DNA from: Winkia neuii
GTDB lineage: Bacteria; Actinomycetota; Actinomycetes; Actinomycetales; Actinomycetaceae
Direction of reading: 5' to 3'
Assembly: GCF_029011175.1 (NCBI RefSeq)
Contig: NZ_CP118946.1
Span: forward strand, 744,001-808,000
Length of the DNA: 64,000 bases
The notes under the pieces were generated by a model. That model had not been told where the DNA came from, searched no databases, and worked only from the letters and a program-made list of their open reading frames with translations. This document shows, piece by piece, positions 47,317 to 55,431 of this stretch. A program made the position numbers and the translations under genes. Position 1 is the stretch's first letter. Each line of letters begins with the position of its first letter.

Positions 47317-47907
47317 ATGACACAAACAACCAAGAGGGCGCCGGCAGAATCCGTCGCCGAGCGCCGGCAGCGTTTCGAACAGGATGCTCTGCCTCACCTG
47401 GATGAACTGTATCGCGGCGCATTGCGCTTCACTAGGAACCCGGCAGACGCCGAGGACCTAGTGCAGGATGCCATGGTCAAGGCGTACGCGGCTTTCGACC
47501 AGTACAAGCCAGGAACAAACTTGCGAGCGTGGTTGTTCCGTATCCTGCGGAACACCTATATAAATAAATATCGCAAGGAACAGCGCCGGCCACCTACCGC
47601 AGATGCTGGCGAGTTGCAGGATTGGCAACTTGCAAAGGCCGCTAGTCACGATTCTGTGGGGTTGTTATCCGCCGAGGTCGAAGCTCTTGCCGCACTTCCA
47701 GAGGGTACGGTTCGAGAGGCTTTGATGGAACTGCCAGAGGACTATAGGATCGCGGTTTTTTTGGCGGATGTGGAAGGTTTCTCGTACAAAGAAATCGCGC
47801 AGATTATGGACACGCCCACTGGAACGGTGATGTCTCGATTGCACAGAGGGCGATCCAGGTTGCGCAAGGCTCTTGCGAATTACGTAGCAGAAGGGGAGGA
47901 ATCATGA
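47317..47907 (+). CDS. sigR: ECF sigma factor SigR/SigH family (thiol-oxidative stress)
   Basis: A 196-residue sigma-70 family factor. Region 2 (about 30-100) has [21 protein letters not shown] and the -10 recognising helix [15 protein letters not shown]. Region 4 (about 135-190) has [21 protein letters not shown] and [14 protein letters not shown]. The YRKEQRRP linker and the downstream zinc anti-sigma gene identify the SigR/SigH subgroup, which controls thioredoxin and low-molecular-weight thiol genes. ATG 47317 and GTG 47314 are both possible. A consensus SigR promoter precedes it. The 3' end overlaps rsrA as ATGA. Confidence 0.95.
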   Translation: MTQTTKRAPAESVAERRQRFEQDALPHLDELYRGALRFTRNPADAEDLVQDAMVKAYAAFDQYKPGTNLRAWLFRILRNTYINKYRKEQRRPPTADAGELQDWQLAKAASHDSVGLLSAEVEALAALPEGTVREALMELPEDYRIAVFLADVEGFSYKEIAQIMDTPTGTVMSRLHRGRSRLRKALANYVAEGEES

Positions 47908-48194
47908 GCTGCGGATGTGGTAGCGATGATTGTCGCTGCGACGAGGTAATGGCCGATCTATACGAGTTTGTAGACGAGACTCTGTCTCCGTCCCAGATCC
48001 ACAGGTTAGCGGCGCACATAAGTGGGTGCCCGCATTGTGCAGCCCACGCTGAGGGGGAGCGGGAACTGCGAGCTTTGATGGCTCGGCAGTGCCGAGAGAG
48101 CGCGCCGGCACGTCTTCGCGGCAGAATCGTTCGAACCATTGCAGCTTCGGATGGCCAAAATGGGATGTCTATTACTATTTCGGAGTCTTACTAG
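47904..48194 (+). CDS. rsrA: Redox-sensing zinc anti-sigma factor RsrA
   Basis: A 96-residue ZAS-family anti-sigma factor. The zinc motif is H38-x3-C42-x2-C45 (HISGCPHC). Extra N-terminal cysteines at 3, 5, 10 and 12 include the usual fourth ligand position. Under disulfide stress, oxidation of the zinc cysteines releases SigR. The C-terminal half is basic and helical and ends without a membrane segment, so it is cytoplasmic. Its ATG overlaps the sigR stop by 4 bp, ensuring near-equal synthesis. The gene is followed 72 bp later by the bL37 gene. Confidence 0.93.
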   Translation: MSCGCGSDDCRCDEVMADLYEFVDETLSPSQIHRLAAHISGCPHCAAHAEGERELRALMARQCRESAPARLRGRIVRTIAASDGQNGMSITISESY

Positions 48195-48266
48195 CCGGTT
48201 GGCTTGGTTTTCCGGGGTTGCATGTGCGAAACTGGTTTGGTTATCGACCCGGAAGGAGTGTGTCCC

Positions 48267-48338
48267 ATGAGCAAGCGTGGACGCAAGCGTAAGGATCGCA
48301 GGTTCAAGCCTGCCAACCATGGCAAACGCCCTCAGTAA
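48267..48338 (+). CDS. Ribosomal protein bL37 (actinobacteria-specific micro-protein)
   Basis: A 23-residue, very basic protein (MSKRGRKRKDRR start, NHGKRPQ end) matching the short bL37 protein found on the 50S subunit of mycobacteria and other actinobacteria. GGAAGGAG lies about 9 bp before the ATG. It is too short for ordinary gene finders. A strong terminator follows 11 bp after its stop, so it is the last gene of the sigR-rsrA unit or has its own promoter in the 72 bp spacer. The downstream position after rsrA is typical for the group (general knowledge). Confidence 0.85.
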   Translation: MSKRGRKRKDRRFKPANHGKRPQ

Positions 48339-48348
48339 CTGAGTTTTA

Positions 48349-48376
48349 GAGCCCCACTTCGGTGGGGCTCTTTTTT
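48349..48376 (+). terminator. Rho-independent terminator after bL37
   Basis: Stem GAGCCCCAC / GTGGGGCTC with a TTCG tetraloop and a run of six T. It closes the sigR-rsrA-bL37 unit. Confidence 0.92.
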
Positions 48377-48576
48377 ATCTCTTGACAAAAAGTATTGAAT
48401 ATTTATTCACGAAACGACGCTGTTTTGGCCGAATCTGTAGGGATTGGATGAAGCCGGTATGAATAAAAAGAGAATGTCGTTCTACTATTCGGACATATAT
48501 TCTCAGTCACTGAGCAGGCAACTACTGTTTCTGTAACGTTCACGCTGGGTGAACGCGCAACAGAATAGGAGTGAAG

Positions 48577-49560
48577 ATGTCCGCTACACTGCAAAAAGCA
48601 GCGTCTGCGCAAACCGTGCAGCAAAAAGAAGAACGCGCAGCATACATCGCTGCCCTAGGTTTTCCTATTCTGGTCATTATTGGTGGCTTGGTAGGTTTTG
48701 CAGCTCCCAGTGTCGTCTTGCCGCTAAAGGGTTGGGTTAACCTCCTTCTAGGGGTTGTCATGTTCGGCATGGGACTTACCCTAAAACCGGCAGATTTCGT
48801 GCTGGTTGCCAAACGTCCGCTACCTGTTCTTATCGGTGTCGTTTCGCAGTATGTGGTCATGCCGCTGCTTGCCGTAGTGCTGGTATGGGTAATGCAGCTT
48901 CCCGCTGAGGTAGCCGCCGGTGTCATCCTGGTCGGGTGTGCGCCGGGTGGAACCTCCTCTAACGTGGTTTCGTATCTTGCTAGGGGCGACGTGGCTCTGT
49001 CCGTCACGATGACCTCCATCTCGACGCTGCTAGCGCCGGTACTTACCCCCTTGTTGACTCTGTGGCTCGCAGGTCAGTACATGCCGGTGAGCGGTGCCGC
49101 CATGGCAGTGTCGATCGTCAAGGTAGTACTTCTGCCGGTCGTAGGCGGCCTCGCTTTGAGGGCGTTCTTCAATTCCGCAGTGCAAAAGGTAGAGCCGGCA
49201 CTGCCCTGGGTATCGGTTGTAGCCATCAGTGTCATCGCTGCCACGGTGGTCGCCGGGTCTAAGGAAACTATCGCCACTTCGGCGGTAGTCGTCTTCGTGG
49301 CCGTAGTTCTGCACAACTGCTTTGGGTATGTGCTCGGCTTCTTCGCCTCGAAATTCACTGGAGGGACTCGTACCACTTCTCGTACGACCGCCATCGAGGT
49401 GGGCATGCAGAATTCCGGTTTGGCCGCAACTCTCGCAATGCAGTACATGAGCCCGACCGCAGCTTTGCCCGCGGCTGTCTTCTCGGTATGGCATAACCTG
49501 TCGGGCGCTGTAGTGGCAGCCCTGTGCCGCACGGCAGATAAGCGCCAGGCTAGTAAGTAG
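48577..49560 (+). CDS. Bile acid:sodium symporter family (BASS) transporter
   Basis: A 327-residue membrane protein with nine to ten hydrophobic segments. GMGLTLKPADF near 65 and the sodium-site blocks GCAPGGTSSNVVSYLARGD (about 130-148) and EVGMQNSGLAATLA (about 275-288) are BASS signatures. Bacterial members move organic acids such as pyruvate, pantothenate or keto acids with sodium, so bile acid is not implied. ATG 48577 is preferred over GTG 48571 because GGAG lies at the right distance. About 240 bp of A/T-rich upstream DNA separates it from bL37. It ends at a perfect 34-base terminator. Confidence 0.93.
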   Translation: MSATLQKAASAQTVQQKEERAAYIAALGFPILVIIGGLVGFAAPSVVLPLKGWVNLLLGVVMFGMGLTLKPADFVLVAKRPLPVLIGVVSQYVVMPLLAVVLVWVMQLPAEVAAGVILVGCAPGGTSSNVVSYLARGDVALSVTMTSISTLLAPVLTPLLTLWLAGQYMPVSGAAMAVSIVKVVLLPVVGGLALRAFFNSAVQKVEPALPWVSVVAISVIAATVVAGSKETIATSAVVVFVAVVLHNCFGYVLGFFASKFTGGTRTTSRTTAIEVGMQNSGLAATLAMQYMSPTAALPAAVFSVWHNLSGAVVAALCRTADKRQASK

Positions 49561-49566
49561 TAGTTG

Positions 49567-49600
49567 AAAAAATGCCGGTCCCGCGGGACCGGCATTTTTT
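49567..49600. terminator. Perfect 34-base palindromic bidirectional terminator
   Basis: Six A, a GC-rich stem (TGCCGGTCCC mirrored) and six T, so it terminates in both directions. It lies between the BASS gene stop (+) and the GDSL-type gene stop (-), which it touches. Confidence 0.95.
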
Positions 49601-50184
49601 CATTCTGTTCCAATCCAGGAACCGAAACCTGAATGCAGGACGAGCCATGCTAGCAGCCCGTATCCAACCTGTCCGGGCAGCCCTGTGGGAGACTGGTTGA
49701 CCTCTGACAGCCACCCATCGTGAGTACTAAGCGGAGTGAAAGTGTCAACGTAGGTTACGGAACGCCTAGAGCAAACGTCCTCAAGCGCATGGTTTAGCTT
49801 GGCCAGACCAGTGCTTTCTACTGCCGGTAGCGGGGGAGGTCCCACCACAAAGCAGGGCATGTTGGCACCGGCAGCCTTATCCAAAATATTGGCCAGGGAA
49901 AGACGCGAACGAGGAGAAGTGAGGCCAGCGGCAATATCCGCGCTTCCCATCCCTATTAGCAACCTGTTTATGGCGCCTTTGGTACAGCGCCTGGCAGCTT
50001 CCTCTTCCCACCTATCGGCTAGATCTATCGAAGTTTCGTTGGGAACTGCCAACGTGAAAGTCTGTACTTCTCGGGCAGCCTGGGTTCTGGCCATAACCCG
50101 ACCAACCCATCCTAGAGCGCGAGGATCTCCGGCACCTGCGGCCAGCTCATCGCCAATCACAATCAAATTCTGAGGGGTATCCAC
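49600..50184 (-). CDS. GDSL/SGNH-type esterase-like protein with altered active site
   Basis: A 194-residue cytoplasmic protein with the SGNH fold order. Block I reads IVIGDELAAGAGDPRALGW, where active enzymes have GDS, so the nucleophile serine is replaced by glutamate. Block III IGMGSADIAAG replaces GxND, and block V reads GLPGQVGYGLLAW instead of DGxHPxxxGY, so the catalytic Asp-His are absent too. It is probably not a hydrolase. Similar GDE-type proteins occur in actinobacteria as I recall. It reads toward the BASS gene and lies downstream of kgd, separated from it by a terminator. Confidence 0.75.
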   Translation of the reverse strand: MDTPQNLIVIGDELAAGAGDPRALGWVGRVMARTQAAREVQTFTLAVPNETSIDLADRWEEEAARRCTKGAINRLLIGMGSADIAAGLTSPRSRLSLANILDKAAGANMPCFVVGPPPLPAVESTGLAKLNHALEDVCSRRSVTYVDTFTPLSTHDGWLSEVNQSPTGLPGQVGYGLLAWLVLHSGFGSWIGTE

Positions 50185-50215
50185 AACTACATCCTACAAA
50201 GTGCGCACAAATAGA

Positions 50216-50241
50216 GGAGTGGGCAGCTAGCTGCCCACTCC
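50216..50241 (-). terminator. Terminator after kgd
   Basis: A perfect 26-base palindrome (GGAGTGGGCAGC arms around a TAGC-type centre) 8 bp beyond the kgd stop on the minus strand. Confidence 0.75.
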
Positions 50242-50248
50242 AATACAA

Positions 50249-53200
50249 CTATCGCTGGAAGGCGGCCTCCATGAGCCTCTCGTTTTGTTCAGCATGCATA
50301 GCAGCCGTACCGGCTGAAGGAGCTGCCGAGGAGGGTCTTGATACCACGCGAAGGGTTCGGCCTCCGGTGGCCGCATCTGTAATATTCAAGGCCAAGAAAG
50401 GCCACGCCCCCATGTTGCGCGGTTCGTCTTGGACCCACACCAGCTCGGCCGAGGACGGGAATGCGCCCAGAGCCTTAGCAAGCGCTTCTTCGGCAAGCGG
50501 ATAGTACTGCTCCAGACGAACAATCGCGGTCGATTTGTCGTTCCTTTTTGCGCGAGCCTTCACTAAGTCGTAGTAGACCCTGCCGGAGGTAAGGATGATC
50601 CGATCGACGTTGGAAGCGTTCGCCAACACCTCATCCTGAGACTCCTGGAGCACCTCGTGGAACGAGCCGCGAGTAAAGTCCTCTACTGGCGAGGTGGCGG
50701 CATTCAGCCGAAGCAGCTGCTTCGGAGTAAATACGATCAGTGGTTTGCGCGGGCGCTGATAAGCCTGCGACCTCAGCAAGTGGAAATGCTGAGCCGGGGT
50801 AGAAGGCTGAGTAATGCGCATGTTGTTCTGCGCGGCAAGCTGCAAATAACGCTCAATCCTGGCGGAAGAGTGATCCGGGCCCTGCCCCTCATAGCCATGT
50901 GGCAGAAGCATCACCAGCGAAGCGTGCTGGCCCCACTTCTGCTCGGCTGCAGAAATGAACTCATCCACAACCAATTGGGCTCCATTTACGAAGTCGCCAA
51001 ACTGCGCTTCCCACAGCACTAAGGCCGACGGGCGCTCAACAGAATAGCCATATTCAAAGGCAAGAGGCCCATACTCCGACAGTGAAGAGTCGTATATGGA
51101 GAGCATCTTTTGATCCGGAGTCAGAAAGTCTAACGGCGTCCATTCGCGTCCAGTGTCGTGATCGTGAAGAACCGCATGGCGCTGTACGAATGTGCCGCGA
51201 CGGCAATCCTCGCCAGACATCCGCACCGGGGTTCCCTCGATCAGCAATGAGCCGAACGCTAACAGCTCGCCGAAGCCCCAATCGATCTTGCCTTCGCGGC
51301 TCATCTGGTGGCGTCGTTCCATCAACTTGCGCATCTTCGGGTGAGGAGTGAAGTGCTCGGGAACGTGCAAGTAGGCATCCCCGATGCGCTCGATTACCTG
51401 CCGTGGCACCGCAGTATCCCAACCGACCATCATGCCCGCTCCAGGACGCTGAGATTCCGGTAATTCCAACGCGGCTTCCCCAGGGGACCAGCCGTGTTCG
51501 CGAGTCTCAGTCAGGATGCGATTCATCTCGGTGTTGTACTCAGCCAAAGAGGCGCGTGCCTCCTCTTCAGTTATGTCTCCACGGCCAATCAAATTCTTGG
51601 TATACACCGACCGAGTAGAAGGAAGTTGATTGATCAGGTTGTACATGATCGGCTGCGTCATCGAGGGGTCGTCGCCCTCGTTGTGGCCGCGCCGACGGTA
51701 GCAGACCATGTCAATGATTACATCCTTGTGGAATTCTTCGCGGAAGGAGAAGGCTAGATTCGCAGCCCGTGCCACCTCTTCAGGGTCATCTCCATTGACG
51801 TGGAAGACAGGGATCTGTAGCCCCCTTGCCATATCGGTGCAATAGCGGGTTGACCTGCCAGAAGCTGGCCCGGTTGTGAACCCAATCTGGTTGTTCACAA
51901 TGACATGCAGGGTACCCCCGACGCGGTATGCAGGCAGCTGAGACATATTCAAGACCTCATAGACCACGCCCTGGCCAACGAAAGCTGCATCCCCATGAAT
52001 CAGAATCGGCAGAACGGGGTAGTCGTCAACCTGCCCCATCTTGTCTAACTTGGCGCGGCAGATGCCTTCCAGCACCCCGTCGGCTGCCTCCAAGTGAGAT
52101 GGGTTAGCCGCCAGAGTTACGCGGATAGCCACGCCGTCCTCGACAGAGAAAACCCCTTCTGTGCCCAGGTGGTATTTCACGTCACCGCTACCTTGAACCG
52201 TGCGTGGATCCTGATTGCCTTCAAACTCAGAAAAGATCTGCCCGTAGGACTTTCCGCCAATATTGGCCAGCACATTCAAGCGGCCACGGTGCGCCATGCC
52301 AATGACAGCATCAGGAAGGCCGCGCCTCGCTGCAGCCGTAAGAGCGGTATCGAGCAGCGGGATCAGCGATTCGCCGCCCTCAAGAGAAAAACGCTTCTGG
52401 CCGACATACTTGGTCTGCAGGAAAGTTTCGAATGCCTCGGCTCTAGACAGAGTGGACAGAATGTGTCGCTGGGCTTCCTTGGAAGGCTTCTCGTAAGGAG
52501 TCTCAATTTGCCGCTGCAGCCAAGCCCGCTGGGCTGGATCCTGGATGTGCATGTACTCAATGCCCATAGAACGGGTGTAAGTGTCGCGCAGCCTGGTAAG
52601 GATCTGCCGCAAAGTCATATTTGCAGCTCCACCGAATCCGCCGGTGGGGAAGGATCGATCAAGATCCCAAACAGTTAGGCCGTAGTTAGCAAGAGACAGG
52701 TCGGGATGGCGACGCTGCCGATACGCCAGCGGGTCAGTATCTGCCGCAAGGTGTCCGCGAGAACGATAGGCATGAATAAGCTCAGCAATGCGAGCAGGCT
52801 TGCCCTTCTCTGTCTCAAGCGAGTACTCGTAATCCTGCTGGAAGACGAAAGGCTCGTAGGGTACCTCCATGGCGCGGAAGACACGTTCGTAGAAGCCATC
52901 CTTGCCAGTTAGCTTTTCCTCTACAGTACGAAGGAATTCCCCGGAGGCAGCTCCCTGAATAACCCGGTGGTCGTAGGTGGAAGTCATATACATGGCCTTG
53001 CCGACCCCCATACGTGCCAGCACGGTCGGGGATGCGCCAGCCCACTCGGCAGGATACGCCGTGGCGCCGACGCCAATAATTGTCCCCTGCCCGGCCATCA
53101 ACCTGGGTACGGAATGGCTTGTTCCCAAGGTGCCGGGGTTAGTCAGCGTCATCGAGGCACCCTGGAAATCCTTAGGGGTGAGCTTGCCCGCACGGGTCCG

Positions 53201-53932
53201 CGCAACAAGGTCCTCATAGGCGGCCACAAATTGCTGGAAATCTAACCTGTCAGCCTCGTGGATCACGGGCACCATAAGAGTGCGGGTGCCGTCCTTCTTC
53301 GGTAGATCAATAGCTAACCCGAACCCCACGTGTCCGTACTGGCGAACGTTGGGCTTGCCGTCGACCTCTTCGTAACGGACGTTCATAGAAGGCATCTTGG
53401 TCAAGGTCTCGACCACCGCGTATCCGATTAGGTGGGTAAAGGAAACCTTTCCGCCCCGAGTTCTGGCTAGATGGTTATTAATAACCGAACGATTTTCGAT
53501 CAGTACTTTTGCTGGGATCTGCCGGGCAGAGGTCGCGGTCGGAACGCTCAAAGAGGTTTCCATATTCTTCACGATGGCGCCCGCCGGGCCACGCAGTCGC
53601 TGTACCTGGTCGACTTCGCCCTCGGACCCCAGTAGCGCGCCGTTGCCCTTCAGAGCATTTGCCGCATACGGCGAAGTTGGCGGCTCCACCTTCGAGAGGG
53701 GAAGAGGGGGAAGATCAGAACGTGTCTCGTCTGCTACTTGCTCTGCAGGCTGGTCCTGCACCTTCTCTCTCTGTGCGGGAGTAGAGGTCGCCTTGAGCTC
53801 CTCCATACTTTCGACAGCTTTGAAATAATCCTGCCAATCGGTGGGCACCGATAGGGGATCTGCATCATACTTCTTGCGCATCTGCGCGATTACGTCACTG
53901 GTGGGCGCTTGTTCACTGCTGTCCTGAGACAT
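50249..53932 (-). CDS. kgd: Multifunctional 2-oxoglutarate metabolism enzyme (Kgd/SucA, E2-E1 fusion)
   Basis: A 1227-residue actinobacterial fusion. An N-terminal flexible segment (about 1-105) is followed by an E2 succinyltransferase-like domain with the catalytic DHRVIQGAASG block near 320-330. A thiamine-diphosphate E1 domain follows (about 360-1227), with the metal/ThDP block HGDAAFVGQG near 649. It decarboxylates 2-oxoglutarate and feeds a succinyl-CoA or succinate-semialdehyde route. The lipoyl domain found in true E2 is absent, as usual for this family. The divergent neighbour is a CNNM-type gene. With fumC at 14.9 kb it indicates at least part of a citric acid cycle. Confidence 0.97.
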   Translation of the reverse strand: MSQDSSEQAPTSDVIAQMRKKYDADPLSVPTDWQDYFKAVESMEELKATSTPAQREKVQDQPAEQVADETRSDLPPLPLSKVEPPTSPYAANALKGNGALLGSEGEVDQVQRLRGPAGAIVKNMETSLSVPTATSARQIPAKVLIENRSVINNHLARTRGGKVSFTHLIGYAVVETLTKMPSMNVRYEEVDGKPNVRQYGHVGFGLAIDLPKKDGTRTLMVPVIHEADRLDFQQFVAAYEDLVARTRAGKLTPKDFQGASMTLTNPGTLGTSHSVPRLMAGQGTIIGVGATAYPAEWAGASPTVLARMGVGKAMYMTSTYDHRVIQGAASGEFLRTVEEKLTGKDGFYERVFRAMEVPYEPFVFQQDYEYSLETEKGKPARIAELIHAYRSRGHLAADTDPLAYRQRRHPDLSLANYGLTVWDLDRSFPTGGFGGAANMTLRQILTRLRDTYTRSMGIEYMHIQDPAQRAWLQRQIETPYEKPSKEAQRHILSTLSRAEAFETFLQTKYVGQKRFSLEGGESLIPLLDTALTAAARRGLPDAVIGMAHRGRLNVLANIGGKSYGQIFSEFEGNQDPRTVQGSGDVKYHLGTEGVFSVEDGVAIRVTLAANPSHLEAADGVLEGICRAKLDKMGQVDDYPVLPILIHGDAAFVGQGVVYEVLNMSQLPAYRVGGTLHVIVNNQIGFTTGPASGRSTRYCTDMARGLQIPVFHVNGDDPEEVARAANLAFSFREEFHKDVIIDMVCYRRRGHNEGDDPSMTQPIMYNLINQLPSTRSVYTKNLIGRGDITEEEARASLAEYNTEMNRILTETREHGWSPGEAALELPESQRPGAGMMVGWDTAVPRQVIERIGDAYLHVPEHFTPHPKMRKLMERRHQMSREGKIDWGFGELLAFGSLLIEGTPVRMSGEDCRRGTFVQRHAVLHDHDTGREWTPLDFLTPDQKMLSIYDSSLSEYGPLAFEYGYSVERPSALVLWEAQFGDFVNGAQLVVDEFISAAEQKWGQHASLVMLLPHGYEGQGPDHSSARIERYLQLAAQNNMRITQPSTPAQHFHLLRSQAYQRPRKPLIVFTPKQLLRLNAATSPVEDFTRGSFHEVLQESQDEVLANASNVDRIILTSGRVYYDLVKARAKRNDKSTAIVRLEQYYPLAEEALAKALGAFPSSAELVWVQDEPRNMGAWPFLALNITDAATGGRTLRVVSRPSSAAPSAGTAAMHAEQNERLMEAAFQR

Positions 53933-54095
53933 GTAACACCTCGATGTGGAGTGCGACGGAAACTACTCGTAGAAACAAGATTAGGCAATGAATGCCGAAT
54001 CCACAGCATTTCCCTTTTATTTCGAGACACTTTGCCCCAGTTTGGGCATGTAATTGCTCGGGCGAGGCCAGTACAATAAAGAATCATGTGCACCA

Positions 54096-55430
54096 ATGGA
54101 TTGGACGGGCTACTTTTACATGCTCTATGACCTTTTAATGATCGGAGCGGGAGTGGTCCTAACGCTCGGGACTGCGCTCTTTGTTGCATCCGAGTTCTCT
54201 TTAGTCGCTCTAGATCCGGCAACCGTGGATCGAAGAGCAGCGGCTGGCGACAAGCGTGCCAGCAGTGTCTCGAAGACAATGCACCACCTAAGCACTCACC
54301 TTTCGGGAGCTCAGGTTGGAATTACGCTGACCACAATCATGCTCGGCTACACTACGCAGACTGCTGTAGCTGACATGATCGATCGGTCTCTCCGCGGACT
54401 CGGAGTAGCAGTAGCAATTTCCACTACCGTGGGCGTGGCAGCCGCCGTGATCGTGGTCAATGTTTTCTCGATGGTCTTCGGCGAACTTGTCCCGAAGAAT
54501 TTTGCGCTCGCGGAAACACTGAAGGTTGCTGGCATAGTTTCTCCGGTGCAGCGAGCCTTCACGTTCTTATTCCGGCCCCTAATCGGCCTGCTCAACGGCT
54601 CTGCGAATATGGTGCTGCGGGCGGTCGGAGTAGAGCCCCTGGAACAGATGTCCTCTGCCAGATCTGCTTCGGAGCTAGCGGCGATGGTTCGGCACAGCGC
54701 AGAAGAAGGCACCCTTGATACGTCTACCGCTTCGATGTTCACCAGATCGGTCCGAATGGGGCGACTGACTGCAGCCGACATCATGGTTGACCGAGGGCGA
54801 ATGGACACCTTAGAAGCAACGAACAACGTGGAAGATCTTATCGATCTTGCCCGTAAGACGGGGCGCTCGCGCTTCCCTGTAATCGGCGAGGACACGGACG
54901 ACATTCTGGGAATTGCGCACCTGCGCAGGGCGGCTGCCGTTCCCTTTGCCAAGAGAGGAGAGGTTCCCGTCACTAGCCAGTCGATCATGTTTGATGCGAT
55001 GCGCGTTCCGGAGACGGTGCAACTGGCTCCGCTCATGGTTGCCCTCCGTGAAGAGGGCCTACAGATGGCGATAGTGGTTGATGAATACGGCGGTACTTCG
55101 GGACTTGTCACCCTCGAGGACATAGTTGAAGAAATCGTAGGCGAGATCGCTGACGAACATGATCCCAAGCGCCGTGGGATTCGAATTGCCGGGCAAAATG
55201 GCTGGTATGTTTCCGGGCTGGTTCGCCCTGACGAACTACACGATTACACGAAACTGCGGGTGCCTGATGACGGACCCTACGACACCCTCGGAGGATTGAT
55301 AATGGACCGGCTCGGGGCGATCCCAAAAGAGGGCGACTACGTAGATGTCAATCATGTGCGGTTGCAGGTGACCGGTATGGATGGCAGGCGAGTGGACCAA
55401 GTCCTAGTTCAGCCAACGAAGGAGGTCTGA
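54096..55430 (+). CDS. CNNM/HlyC-CorC family membrane protein (first of a tandem pair)
   Basis: A 444-residue protein. A DUF21/CNNM membrane domain (about 1-190, three to four hydrophobic segments, FVASEFSLVALD near 30) is followed by two CBS domains (about 205-330) and a C-terminal CorC/HlyC transporter-associated domain (about 350-440). CNNM relatives export magnesium or other divalent cations; despite the name hemolysin, haemolysis is not implied. ATG 54096 is chosen as the start of the membrane domain; the in-frame start at 54054 lies in promoter-like DNA with a TACAAT element at 54072-54077. It is followed 1 bp later by a paralogue. Confidence 0.9.
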   Translation: MDWTGYFYMLYDLLMIGAGVVLTLGTALFVASEFSLVALDPATVDRRAAAGDKRASSVSKTMHHLSTHLSGAQVGITLTTIMLGYTTQTAVADMIDRSLRGLGVAVAISTTVGVAAAVIVVNVFSMVFGELVPKNFALAETLKVAGIVSPVQRAFTFLFRPLIGLLNGSANMVLRAVGVEPLEQMSSARSASELAAMVRHSAEEGTLDTSTASMFTRSVRMGRLTAADIMVDRGRMDTLEATNNVEDLIDLARKTGRSRFPVIGEDTDDILGIAHLRRAAAVPFAKRGEVPVTSQSIMFDAMRVPETVQLAPLMVALREEGLQMAIVVDEYGGTSGLVTLEDIVEEIVGEIADEHDPKRRGIRIAGQNGWYVSGLVRPDELHDYTKLRVPDDGPYDTLGGLIMDRLGAIPKEGDYVDVNHVRLQVTGMDGRRVDQVLVQPTKEV

Positions 55431-55431
55431 A

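Noticed and set aside
48382-48410. TTGACA at 48382 as promoter of the BASS gene
   Set aside because: The -35 is perfect but no -10 match lies at 16-18 bp spacing; left uncalled.
54347-55168. 273-codon minus-strand frame inside the first CNNM gene
   Set aside because: Ser/Thr/Arg-rich mirror of a conserved gene; no start signals.
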